The position numbers and the translations under genes were made by a program. From Brevundimonas sp. UBA5936 (GTDB lineage: Bacteria > Pseudomonadota > Alphaproteobacteria > Caulobacterales > Caulobacteraceae), in the NCBI GenBank assembly GCA_002430835.1, contig DJDA01000113.1, positions 1 to 64,000 on the forward strand: a stretch of 64,000 bases of DNA, in the 5' to 3' direction. Positions within the stretch are counted from its first letter, which is position 1. Every line of letters starts with the position of its first letter. The notes beneath the pieces were generated by a model, which did no database searches, was not told the origin of the DNA, and saw only the letters and a program-made list of their open reading frames with translations. Positions 8,391 to 16,333 of this stretch are shown piece by piece.

Positions 8391-8418
8391 TGGACATAGT
8401 CCATATTCGGCCAAATAT
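8391..8418 (-). promoter_or_regulatory. Putative antitoxin operator: two adjacent palindromes
   Basis: TGGAC-ATA-GTCCA (8391-8403) is followed by ATATT-N6-AATAT (8403-8418), about 20 bases upstream of the antitoxin start. The segment is AT-rich compared with its surroundings. Antitoxins of this family usually repress their own promoter, so these are candidate binding sites; this is inference from position and symmetry. Confidence 0.5.
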
Positions 8419-8626
8419 CAACCGCCGAGCCTCGGCTCCCGCGCACGGCGACGAACTGTCAAGGGCCGATGCGCTCATCTCGCAGGCGACAGCGCCGATA
8501 AGGCTCCCAATCAACGCATCAGGCGTTCACCGCCGCGCGGTCGGCCTTGTTCGGGTCGAGACCGTCGCCGTGCGGACACTCGCGCGCGCGGCCTTCGGCT
8601 GGTCGAAGCCGCCTCGGCCTCGAAAA

Positions 8627-9463
8627 TCACAACCGCGCCGCTATTTCCGTCGCCTCCCTGACGACGATGTGCGTATCGGGGAACAGTGAGAACAAGAGCC
8701 GCCGATCCTCGTCAGTCGTTGGAAACCAGAAGGATCGAACCCTCACACGGCCAAGCGCGGCGGCCGCAAAGGCTGGGTCGGCGAGCGCAAATCCCATCGG
8801 CCCGTAGCCGCCTTCCGGTGTCGGGAAGCCAGCGAGCGTGAACCATGCAGATGAAACGCCCAGGTCCTCCCCATAGCGACGGTGAGCGGCCACGATCCTG
8901 CGCACAAGGTTGCGCGTGAACACACGGGCCTCGGCGACCGTCGCCTCATCGACGTCGGGCGCGACGGCTCTTTGCCGGGCGAGAATCTGATCCACTGCCG
9001 CCTCATAGATCAGTTCCTCGTCATCGGCTCCGCCGTGAAGAAGGACCGCAGAAAAAGGCTCAACGGCGACCGCCCGCATCGCCGGAAGGATGTAGTTGGC
9101 GCACGCGGAAGCGCAGAGGCCGTGGACCTCCGCCGTCCAGTCCCGGCCTTGCAGCAGATACCCGACGTCGATCCCCGTTTCGGCGTCGCCGCCCTGCGAG
9201 GAAATCGCCAGCGTGACGCCGCGTCGATCGGCGAGGCCCGCGAGGCAGTCGGCCAGGCCAGCGTCGATCGGACCGATATAGCGTAGGCGATTGTCGGGCT
9301 GGACCTCGCAGATGCGGCGACCGGCGACAATGGCGTCCACGGCTGCCTTGGCGTTTCGCCAACCGGGCGGCTCCGCCTCTTGCGATTGCGCGAGCGCTTT
9401 GGCGGGCAGCATCAGGGCGACGGCGATGAGAAGGAAACCTTGGGCGTGGCGGCGTGAAAACAT
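8627..9463 (-). CDS. Exported ClpP-fold (COG3904-like) predicted protease, copy 1
   Basis: A 278-residue protein with a signal peptide (HAQGFLLIAVALMLPAKALA). The middle shows the ClpP/crotonase-fold serine-protease pattern of COG3904-like periplasmic proteins: AISSQGGDAETGIDVGYLL (oxyanion/strand region), then GLCASACANYILPA with the candidate nucleophile Ser, and AVLLHGG with a His 24 residues later, close to the Ser-His spacing of ClpP. The two cysteines flanking the Ser (CASAC) could pair. It lies directly downstream of a double-glycine-leader precursor gene (9528-9884), an arrangement repeated twice more here. It may mature, retain or neutralise the neighbouring peptide; its activity is not shown by sequence. 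The start was placed at the signal peptide, not at the longer open frame. Confidence 0.8.
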   Translation of the reverse strand: MFSRRHAQGFLLIAVALMLPAKALAQSQEAEPPGWRNAKAAVDAIVAGRRICEVQPDNRLRYIGPIDAGLADCLAGLADRRGVTLAISSQGGDAETGIDVGYLLQGRDWTAEVHGLCASACANYILPAMRAVAVEPFSAVLLHGGADDEELIYEAAVDQILARQRAVAPDVDEATVAEARVFTRNLVRRIVAAHRRYGEDLGVSSAWFTLAGFPTPEGGYGPMGFALADPAFAAAALGRVRVRSFWFPTTDEDRRLLFSLFPDTHIVVREATEIAARL

Positions 9464-9527
9464 GAGGCGCGTCGTCGTTCCGAACGATGGCGGGTCGGGC
9501 GCCTGATCGCCCGCCCCGCCGTCTTGC

Positions 9528-9884
9528 TCAGTAGAGGCCAGCGAGATCCGCCGCGGGTTGAGTTTGCCGTGCGCCGTCCGAGGGCCTGTTAATCTCGATA
9601 ACGGGCATGCTGACGATGCCCGAGCCGCCGCCCATCGGCGCGCTCCGTCCGCCGCCTCCTCCGCTGCCGCCGGTCGACGGCCCATCGCCCCAGGCGACCG
9701 ACACATAAACGCGCCCCCCGGAGATCGAGCCGTCGGAGCCGATCGTCGCGTCAGCGCCGACGGTGACGGTGCGCGAGCTGCCGGTCGTGGTGGTGGTCGT
9801 CCCCGGCCCGTTCTGGTTTGCCGAGGTCGCGCTCGACTGGCCGCCGACGACCTGATCGAGTTCGAGACAATCGAGTGCACGCAT
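9528..9884 (-). CDS. Double-glycine-leader precursor protein 1
   Basis: A 118-residue precursor. The N-terminal MRALDCLELDQVVGG is a short leader of the GG type (hydrophobic residues at -4, -7, -12 and an ELxxV-GG motif), the substrate signal for C39-peptidase exporters. The mature part is low-complexity, rich in Gly, Ser and Thr (a run of six Thr, GGSGGGGG), with no lysines, and ends PAADLAGLY. The ending matches precursor 2 (PAADLEGLY). AGGAG sits seven bases before the ATG at 9884; the ATG six bases upstream is too close to it. A C39 exporter is encoded at 14201-16333. It may be a secreted bacteriocin-like or surface protein. Confidence 0.8.
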   Translation of the reverse strand: MRALDCLELDQVVGGQSSATSANQNGPGTTTTTTGSSRTVTVGADATIGSDGSISGGRVYVSVAWGDGPSTGGSGGGGGRSAPMGGGSGIVSMPVIEINRPSDGARQTQPAADLAGLY

Positions 9885-9970
9885 GTTCATTCTCCTGGAA
9901 TTAAGGAAGTAAATACAGCGACTTCAGAACAACAAGCCGCCAATGTACGCCGCTCTATTCTTCGCCCAAA

Positions 9971-10798
9971 TCACCCCGTGGGTTCGTACCCAGCGCGATA
10001 AATGATGCGCGTTCCTTCGATTACTTCAGCCAGGGCGTCCCGTTCCGCAGCAGACGTTGGAAACCAGAAGCGCCCGATCTCGAGGTTGGGTAGACTGGAT
10101 CGTAGAAAATCAGGGTCGACTATGGCGAAGGTGCGTCCGCCGAACCCGCCCTCGGGCTGCGGGAAGGCGGAAAGATCGTACCAGCCTGAATCTACGATCC
10201 TCCGACCCGCGAACGCCTTGTGCCGCTCGACGAGAAGACGCGCCTGTTCACGGGTGAAGCGCCGCGCTTGATCGACCATCGCTTCGCTGACATCCGGGTT
10301 CGCCGCCCGCTGGCGTTCGAGAACGCCCGGAAGGAACCATTGATAGACGCCCTCCTCATCGTAGGGCGCTCCGTGCAGCAGAACCGCCGAATAAGGCTCA
10401 ACCTCGATGCGCGCGGCGACGGGCAGCAGATAGTTCGCGCAGCTGGAGGAGCACATGCCGCGAACGATCACGGTCCAATCGCGCCCCGCCATGAGTTCGG
10501 CTGCCCGGATCGCATCCGCGGCGTCGCCGCCCGGTGAACTGAGGATCAGGGTCATCCCGCTCCGCCCGGCGAAACGTTGGACGCAGGAGGTTAGCGACGG
10601 CCCGCTTTCCCCGATGAAACGAACGACGGAGTCGCCGGGGTAGCTGCATGTCACCTGGCCCGCCGCGATGGCGGCGACGGCTGAACGGGCCTGAACGAAG
10701 TCCATTTCAGCATTCGCCTGCGCAGCCCAGGCGGGATGCTGGCAGCCTGCCGAAAGCGCGGCGAGCGCCAGTCCGGAAAGAAGGGTTGGTCGCACCAT
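9971..10798 (-). CDS. Exported ClpP-fold (COG3904-like) predicted protease, copy 2
   Basis: A 275-residue paralogue of the protein at 8627-9463. An N-terminal signal sequence ends in LSAGC, compatible with a lipobox. The shared core is LILSSPGGDAADAIRAAELM, then GMCSSSCANYLLPVAARIEV and SAVLLHGAPYDEEG, with the candidate Ser and His at the same spacing. Further shared blocks near the C terminus are FPQPEGGFGGRTFA and RFWFPTSAAERD (compare FPTPEGGYGPMGFA and SFWFPTTDEDRR in copy 1). It follows precursor 2 by 56 bases on the same strand, so precursor and ClpP-like genes alternate. Confidence 0.8.
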   Translation of the reverse strand: MVRPTLLSGLALAALSAGCQHPAWAAQANAEMDFVQARSAVAAIAAGQVTCSYPGDSVVRFIGESGPSLTSCVQRFAGRSGMTLILSSPGGDAADAIRAAELMAGRDWTVIVRGMCSSSCANYLLPVAARIEVEPYSAVLLHGAPYDEEGVYQWFLPGVLERQRAANPDVSEAMVDQARRFTREQARLLVERHKAFAGRRIVDSGWYDLSAFPQPEGGFGGRTFAIVDPDFLRSSLPNLEIGRFWFPTSAAERDALAEVIEGTRIIYRAGYEPTG

Positions 10799-10854
10799 GT
10801 CCTGCACTGTGAACGCGCGGCGGCGGATAAGGAGTCCGCCGCCGCGCACGAAGC

Positions 10855-11172
10855 TCAATAAAGCCCTTCCAGATCGGCCGCTGGGCCGCGCTCATTGCCG
10901 CGAGGGAAGTTCGGCGTCGTGACGACGGTAACCGTCGTTTCCGACCGGCTCCAGCTGTAACTGCCCCCGACCGATCCGGTCACACCTGTGGGCGTTTGGT
11001 TGATGTTATAGTTCACCTGGCCCCCGCGCGTATTGTTGTGGGTGGTGGTGGTGGTCGTCTGGCCATTGTTATTCGAAGGCGGCGAGCTGGGCGCCGGGGT
11101 TTGGCCGCCGGTCTGGCCGCTGGATTGGCCGCCGACGACAAGGTCGAGTTCGCAATAGGACAATGCACGCAT
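10855..11172 (-). CDS. Double-glycine-leader precursor protein 2
   Basis: A 105-residue precursor with leader MRALSYCELDLVVGG, nearly identical in plan to precursor 1 and followed by the same QSS. The mature part is rich in Gly, Asn, Thr and Ser (runs of T, N and P), contains an alternating beta-like stretch (GSVGGSYSWSRSETTVTVV) and ends PAADLEGLY. GGAG lies nine bases before the ATG at 11172. It is the first gene of the minus-strand unit precursor2-ClpP2-precursor1-ClpP1. It is probably exported by the C39 transporter encoded in the opposite direction. Confidence 0.8.
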   Translation of the reverse strand: MRALSYCELDLVVGGQSSGQTGGQTPAPSSPPSNNNGQTTTTTTHNNTRGGQVNYNINQTPTGVTGSVGGSYSWSRSETTVTVVTTPNFPRGNERGPAADLEGLY

Positions 11173-11371
11173 CAATCGTGACTCCATGTAAGGGATGGTT
11201 GCGTCGGGCAGCGCTGCCGTTCGAAGCTCAGCAGAGTTCACGTAACGCCGCAATCCAAACGCTGTTCACACTCCTGTGACAACCTTGCGTTGGCGACCAC
11301 AACCCGCAGTAGCGGATCGTGCGCGGGGCGCGACACAAAGCCCAGCCGCCCGACGGCAAGTCCCGTCCGCT

Positions 11372-12182
11372 TCACGGCGCGGTGCGGCGAAGCAACTCCG
11401 GCCCCGCTGCGGCGATCAGTCGCTCCCCGGTTCGGAGCAGGCGGACAATGCGCTTCCTCATGTCGTCGTCCGTCGACCAGTCTGTCGTAACCAGATCAGG
11501 ACCGAACAGGGCGATGGCGATCTCGCGCTGGCTCGGCGCCGTTTCGCCGACCGTCCCAGGCCCGAAGGGCCATCGCCCAACGGTGCGCCCGTGGTTCCCC
11601 CCGGAAGAGCGTGGGCAACAGTCGGTCGACCCGGTGGAGGGCTTCGAACTGACCGAGCACACGCAGTCCGATATCGAGGTCCACGAACCCCGCGAGGTCG
11701 TAGGCCAGTCGGACCGGACCGCTCAGCACGCTCCCTTCCCTCACTTCGATCCGGATGGACCGAACACCTTCGCTGATGATGATCTGCTCCCGTCCGCCGC
11801 CGAGACGCCGGACGGTCGCCCGGCACGGTAGTCGGTCCAGTCGGAAGGCGTCGCCATCGGCCGCCGCGACGGGCGCGGCGCGCACGGTCAAGACGGCCGG
11901 GTCGAAATCGGCGCGCCGGAAGACCGACGCTGGCGACCGGCGCCCGCGGAAATCGCCAGCCCTCAAATCTCCGGTCCGTCTTCGGCCTGGGTCTCGATCA
12001 CGCGTCGGGTCGGAGAGCGCCGCATCAGCCGTGTCCCGACAAGCGGAAGGATGCGGCCCGCGTCGTCGGGCCGACGAGGCAGCGCCTCCCAAGTCCATCC
12101 CACCAGGTCGAGCTCGAGCATCCGATCGTAGGCGTCGCGCTCTTTCCAAGCGGGAGGACAGCAAAAGGTCCGCGCTTCGCAT
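11372..12182 (-). pseudogene. DUF6499-DUF2285 (FseA-like) gene, degraded copy 1
   Basis: Parts in three frames match the second copy at 18311-19118: an N-terminal DUF6499-type piece (YDRMLELDLVGWTWEALPRRPDDAGRILP), then FRRADFDPAVLTVRAAPV through EGSVLSGPVRLAYDLAGF, then APSQREIAIALFG to LLRRTAP. A good ribosome binding site (AAAGGAGG) precedes an ATG at 12182, but two bases seem to be missing just after it. A TGA at 11963-11965 closes the N-terminal frame, the +1 slip sequence near 11950 is kept, and one extra base near 11534 shifts the frame again. With several lesions this copy is unlikely to work. Intact relatives activate ICE excision and transfer. Confidence 0.75.
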
Positions 12183-12512
12183 GCCCCTCCTTTCGGTCGC
12201 CGGTCGACGGCGCGCGGCGTGTCGCCGCCGGCCAAGCATAAGCGTCAGCGTATGGAGCGATCTTCACGGATTGACCGGAATTTCGCCAAATACCCGTCTG
12301 CGCATCGTTTCTGACGTCGCGAACTACAAGATTTCGAACCCCAATCCCGATGAGGCGACGGCATCCGGAGCTTGCCGCGCATGATTTCGCCGCGCCTCAA
12401 AGCGACCGGCTCGCTGCCGATCGTTCAAGCACCGTCCACGCGCAAGCCTTCTTCAGGCCTCGATAGGGACACAATGTCGCAACCCTGGGTCGTAGAACTT
12501 CCCACCCATAGC

Positions 12513-12541
12513 TTGACAATGTTCGCCGCTGAAATTGAATA
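12513..12541 (+). promoter_or_regulatory. Sigma70-type promoter of the precursor-3/exporter operon
   Basis: TTGACA (12513-12518) and TGAATA (12536-12541) are separated by 17 bases in a locally AT-rich stretch, 44 bases upstream of the precursor 3 start. Spacing and the consensus -35 make this one of the clearest promoters in the window. It would drive precursor 3, ClpP-like 3, the small membrane protein, and probably the exporter and adaptor genes. Confidence 0.6.
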
Positions 12542-12584
12542 ATAAGTAGCTCAAATGGCGAGCATAATCATCGGGAGGCTGATA

Positions 12585-12998
12585 ATGCGAACACTGACAA
12601 TGGATGAATGTGAATACATCCATGGCGGAAGTGGAGACGAACCCGCAACGCGGGTGGACGATATAGTCGTTACCGCGCAACGAAAAGTAGATGGCGGAAA
12701 TCAGAACGTCTTTTTCGGTTCTTATACAACCGGCGCCTTTTACGGTGAAGTCGGCGTGGGAGGCCGCGACGTCTATGTCGGCGGCGGCGTCGGGGTCGGG
12801 CGCGGCTTGGGCGTGAGCATGGAGCAGCAGGAAGACGTCTCCACAGGCGTAAACGTCACTCCGACCAGCGCTGGCTTCCGGACCGGAATCGGGGAGTCCT
12901 ACCAATTTCTCCGTGATGGCGCCCGCGACATGCTCAATGACTTCGTAAAGGACAGGGGTCTGGATCAAATCCCGTCCTTGCAGAATATCCAGCGATGA
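12585..12998 (+). CDS. Double-glycine-leader, glycine-zipper-like precursor protein 3
   Basis: A 137-residue precursor. The leader MRTLTMDECEYIHGG has the GG cleavage site. The mature part contains a glycine-rich alternating stretch (GEVGVGGRDVYVGGGVGVGR) resembling a glycine zipper, as in the Cdz bacteriocin proteins of Caulobacter that are exported by a type 1 system and kill on contact, then an amphipathic C-terminal helix (ARDMLNDFVKDRGLDQI). The ATG at 12585 has GGGAGG six bases upstream. Its stop overlaps the start of the ClpP-like 3 gene by four bases (ATGA). It is a probable toxin or surface protein; activity is inferred. Confidence 0.8.
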   Translation: MRTLTMDECEYIHGGSGDEPATRVDDIVVTAQRKVDGGNQNVFFGSYTTGAFYGEVGVGGRDVYVGGGVGVGRGLGVSMEQQEDVSTGVNVTPTSAGFRTGIGESYQFLRDGARDMLNDFVKDRGLDQIPSLQNIQR

Positions 12999-13828
12999 GA
13001 TTGTCGCTAGGGCTGGATTGGCCAGCGTTCCTATTCGGCCCGTGCCTGGCCCTAGCGATCTCCGCTCTGGCGGGGTGCGCCCGATCGACGGAAGTTGAAG
13101 AGCCGCCCCGTTGCGCCCCTGGCGCAAGAAAGATCGACGGCGGGACGATCGAGGTTTGCGGGCAGTTGACGCCCGATGCGGTCGACAGGGCGATCGCCCT
13201 GATCGACGACGACACCAGGTCGATCCGGGTTTCTAGTCCGGGCGGCTCAGGTGTCGATGCGATCAGACTCTCGGAACAGATGACCGCCCGAAACCTCCGT
13301 CTGGACGTCGTCGATATTTGCGCGTCAGCCTGCGCTCACTTTCTTTTTCTTCCAGCGCCTGCCGTATCCGTGAAGGATCGGTCGGTCGTGCTCCTTCATC
13401 ACACCGATTTCGCCCTCGTGAGCGCGGCCGAAGCGGCGGGACTGACGGCCACCGCAGAAACGCAGCGCCGCGCGGAACGGCAACGCGCCTTCTTTATCGC
13501 GCGCGGGCTGCCCATCGCCCTGCTGACCGATGCTTTTGTCCGCACCGAACCGGTTTGCATCGGACAAACTCCGGACCAGCGCCTCTTCGCAATGACGCGT
13601 TTGCGGACGCATGTGCCGTCGGCAGACCTGTTGAACAGGGTCCGTCCCACCGCCGTCGATGGCTACTGGCCCAGAAGCGCAGCTGAGGCAGGTCCGATCG
13701 CGGAGACGTTCGCCCCCGAAGCCGTGCCTCTCGTTTATGGCGGTGAGGGCCTCATCGGCATCGACGGTCTTCCAAGCCTGCCGATATGCGACGAAACACA
13801 CGGCGCGGGATCGGGGATGGCCGGATGA
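12995..13828 (+). CDS. Exported ClpP-fold (COG3904-like) predicted lipoprotein, copy 3
   Basis: A 277-residue member of the same group as copies 1 and 2 but more diverged. The N-terminal segment ends ALAISALAGC, a good lipobox, so the protein may be membrane-anchored on the periplasmic side. The core is RVSSPGGSGVDAIRLSEQM, then DICASACAHFLFLPA with the candidate Ser and VVLLHH with a His 24 residues later. The C-terminal PEGG and FWFP blocks of copies 1 and 2 are missing or changed. It is translationally coupled to precursor 3 (ATGA) and to the small membrane protein downstream (ATGA). Confidence 0.78.
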   Translation: MRLSLGLDWPAFLFGPCLALAISALAGCARSTEVEEPPRCAPGARKIDGGTIEVCGQLTPDAVDRAIALIDDDTRSIRVSSPGGSGVDAIRLSEQMTARNLRLDVVDICASACAHFLFLPAPAVSVKDRSVVLLHHTDFALVSAAEAAGLTATAETQRRAERQRAFFIARGLPIALLTDAFVRTEPVCIGQTPDQRLFAMTRLRTHVPSADLLNRVRPTAVDGYWPRSAAEAGPIAETFAPEAVPLVYGGEGLIGIDGLPSLPICDETHGAGSGMAG

Positions 13829-14097
13829 ACGCCCTGAATGTGGTGCGTGAACTATCAGCCCTCGTGGTTCTGGGCGTGATCGCCTTCGTCGTCTGGAAGG
13901 TGGCGCGACGAGCAATGGGAACCCGGTTCGGTCGTCCGGACGTACCGACAGGAACCCTGTGGTGGGAATACGAGCGCCGCTTCTTTCCGCGCAAATCCGA
14001 GGAGCAAGCGCCGTCGCTCGACCTGGACGCAGCCGATCAAATGGATCGAGGCGGCGATCAATGCTCGCGCTCAGAGAGCGGCGAACGGTCACAATAG
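13825..14097 (+). CDS. Small single-pass membrane protein
   Basis: A 90-residue protein with one membrane segment near the N terminus (LSALVVLGVIAFVVWKVARRA) and a polar, charged C-terminal tail, so probably inner-membrane with the tail in the cytoplasm. Its ATG overlaps the ClpP-like 3 stop by four bases. Between a precursor/protease pair and its exporter, a small membrane protein is a candidate immunity protein or exporter accessory, but it has no recognised family. The gap of about 100 bases to the exporter gene has no good gene. Confidence 0.65.
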   Translation: MNALNVVRELSALVVLGVIAFVVWKVARRAMGTRFGRPDVPTGTLWWEYERRFFPRKSEEQAPSLDLDAADQMDRGGDQCSRSESGERSQ

Positions 14098-14200
14098 AAA
14101 AAATAACGCGGGTCCTCGACATGGCGCGCCGTCGGGCCTTCAATGACCCTCGCAATGGGGCGCAAGCGGTTCTCACCGGTTCAGTGCAGAAGGGACGGCG

Positions 14201-16333
14201 TTGCAGCATCCGTTCGGTAAAACACTTGTCCTGCAATCCGAGGCGGCCGAATGCGGCCTGGCCTGCCTCGCGATGGTGGCGGCCGCTCATGGTCGCAGGG
14301 AAACGCTGCCGGTCCTGCGTCGCCGCTTTCCGATTTCGCTGGGCGGAAGCAGTCTGAAGAGCCTCGTATCGATCGCTGACGCCCTGGGATTTACGGCACG
14401 GCCGGTCCGGTGCGAGCTGGACGAGCTCGCACTGCTCGAGACGCCGGCCGTCCTGCACTGGAGTCTCGATCACTTCGTCGTTCTGCGCCGGGTCGACAAG
14501 CGACATGCCTGGATCGCCGATCCCGCGCGCGGAGAACGCAAGCTGCCGCTGGACGAGGTGTCGAAACACTTCACCGGCGTCGCCCTCGAACTGACGCCGT
14601 CTCCGGACTTCGAGAAGAAATCGCGTGTCGACAAGGTCCGACTGGGAGATCTGTGGAGCCGCTTGTCCGGCTTCAAACCGTTCCTGTTGCAGGTCTTCCT
14701 CCTGACGCTGCTGCTCCAGGCCATCGGCCTCATCTCGCCGCTTGCCAGCCAGCTCGTGATCGACGACGTCATCGGCCGCGCCGACCGCGACCTTCTGGTG
14801 GCCATCGTCGTCGGGTTCGGCGCTCTGGCCCTGGTCTCGACCGCGGTGGAGACCCTGCGCGGCTTCATTCAACTCCACGCCGGGCAGCGCCTGTCGATCC
14901 AGTTGTCCGGCAATTTGCTCAAGCATCTTCTTCGGCTGCCCACGGACTTTTTCGAGCGTCGCCATGTGGGCGACGTCCTCTCGCGGTTCGGATCTCTTGG
15001 ACCTGCACAGTCCTTTTTGACCGGCGGCCTGGTCGGCGTGGTGCTGGACGCCGTGATGGTCCTGCCGGTTGCGATCGTCATGGTCCTCTACTCGCCGATC
15101 CTCGCCGGTCTCGCTCTCATCAATCTCGTCGTGATCTTCCTGGTCAGGATGGCGGCTTTTCCGACCGTGCGCCGTTTCGCCGACGAGCAGTTGAACCTCT
15201 CGGCCAGGACCGACAGCGTCTTTTTGGAGACCCTCCGCGCCGCCCGCGCGATCAAGATCGGAGGTCGCGAGGCCGAGCGCCACGGCCTATGGCAGAACGC
15301 CGTCGCAGAACAACAGAACGTCGCCTTCAGGCAAGGCGCCTTCGGCCTGTGGGGTGGATCGGGTCTGGGCATCTGGCAGACCCTCCACGGCCTCGCCATG
15401 CTCTACTTCGGCGCCCTTCAGGTGCTCGACGGTCACATGACCCTGGGCATGTTCTTCGCCTTCCAGAGTTACGCTGGACAGTTTTCCAGCCGGGTCAGCA
15501 GCCTGATCGGCGCCTTTTTCACCTTCCGTATGCTGGGGCTTCACCTCGAACGCCTCTCCGATATCGTTCACGCGGAAGCGGAGCGTGGGCTCGACGGTCC
15601 TGCACAGCTCTCCAAGCCGCTTTTGGGCGGCCTGGAAGTGCGTTGCCTGCGGTTTCGCTATGGCCAGTACGACCCCTGGGTGCTCGATGGCGCGGCTTTC
15701 TCGATACGCCCCGGTGAAGCAGTCGCCTTCGTCGGCCCGTCGGGCGGCGGCAAATCGACCCTTCTCAAGCTATTGATCGGCATCTACGAACCGACCGAAG
15801 GGGACGTGCTGGTCGATGGCCATCCCATGCGCGCCTTGGGACTACGCGCTGTTCGCGACCGGCTGGGCGTCGTCATGCAGGACGACCAACTGCTGTCCGG
15901 CACCATCGCCGACAACGTCGGCTTCTTCGACGCCCATATCGATATGGAGAAGGTCGAACGGGTTTGCCGCCTGGCCCATGTCCATGACGACGTCATGCGG
16001 ACGCCCATGGGCTATCACAGCCTGATCGGGGACATGGGCTCGATTCTCTCCGGCGGCCAGAAACAGCGCCTCCTGCTGGCGCGCGCGCTCTATAAGGACC
16101 CCGCCATTCTTTTCATGGACGAGGGCACGGCCAACCTCGATCCCGAGCTTGAACGACAGGTGATGGCCACGTTGGCGGACCTCAAGATCACGCGCGTCAT
16201 GGTGGCGCACCGGGACGCGGCGGTTCGGGGCGCCGATCGCGTCTTTCTGGTCGACAAGGGCGCGATCACGGAGGTCACCGACGCGAACCGCGCGCGCGCG
16301 CAAGTCGCCGCCAGCCTGATGGCCGACCAATGA
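14201..16333 (+). CDS. Peptidase-containing ABC exporter (C39 PCAT)
   Basis: A 710-residue peptidase/permease/ATPase fusion that cleaves GG leaders and exports the mature protein across the inner membrane. The C39 domain has Gln12, Cys18 (AAECGLACLAM), His91 (LDHFVVL) and Asp107 (IADP), the expected catalytic set. Transmembrane segments lie at about 165-430. The ATPase has Walker A GPSGGGKST near 513, signature LSGGQKQR near 616, Walker B AILFMDEGT near 637, and the switch His in VAHR. The TTG start follows AAGGGA by five bases. The stop overlaps the HlyD gene by four bases. The obvious substrates are the three GG-leader precursors. Confidence 0.92.
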   Translation: MQHPFGKTLVLQSEAAECGLACLAMVAAAHGRRETLPVLRRRFPISLGGSSLKSLVSIADALGFTARPVRCELDELALLETPAVLHWSLDHFVVLRRVDKRHAWIADPARGERKLPLDEVSKHFTGVALELTPSPDFEKKSRVDKVRLGDLWSRLSGFKPFLLQVFLLTLLLQAIGLISPLASQLVIDDVIGRADRDLLVAIVVGFGALALVSTAVETLRGFIQLHAGQRLSIQLSGNLLKHLLRLPTDFFERRHVGDVLSRFGSLGPAQSFLTGGLVGVVLDAVMVLPVAIVMVLYSPILAGLALINLVVIFLVRMAAFPTVRRFADEQLNLSARTDSVFLETLRAARAIKIGGREAERHGLWQNAVAEQQNVAFRQGAFGLWGGSGLGIWQTLHGLAMLYFGALQVLDGHMTLGMFFAFQSYAGQFSSRVSSLIGAFFTFRMLGLHLERLSDIVHAEAERGLDGPAQLSKPLLGGLEVRCLRFRYGQYDPWVLDGAAFSIRPGEAVAFVGPSGGGKSTLLKLLIGIYEPTEGDVLVDGHPMRALGLRAVRDRLGVVMQDDQLLSGTIADNVGFFDAHIDMEKVERVCRLAHVHDDVMRTPMGYHSLIGDMGSILSGGQKQRLLLARALYKDPAILFMDEGTANLDPELERQVMATLADLKITRVMVAHRDAAVRGADRVFLVDKGAITEVTDANRARAQVAASLMADQ

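Noticed and set aside
11372..12182. Treating DUF6499-DUF2285 copy 1 as an active frameshifted gene like copy 2
   Set aside because: In addition to the slip site it has an early TGA, a missing two bases after the start and an extra base near 11534, so several independent lesions would have to be bypassed.
14041..14357. Plus-strand frame between the small membrane protein and the exporter
   Set aside because: Overlaps the exporter start out of frame, with no family pattern. The TTG at 14201 with AAGGGA gives the complete C39 domain.
13325..15283. Minus-strand open frame of 652 codons
   Set aside because: Antisense to the ClpP-like 3 gene and the C39 exporter; no recognisable domain.
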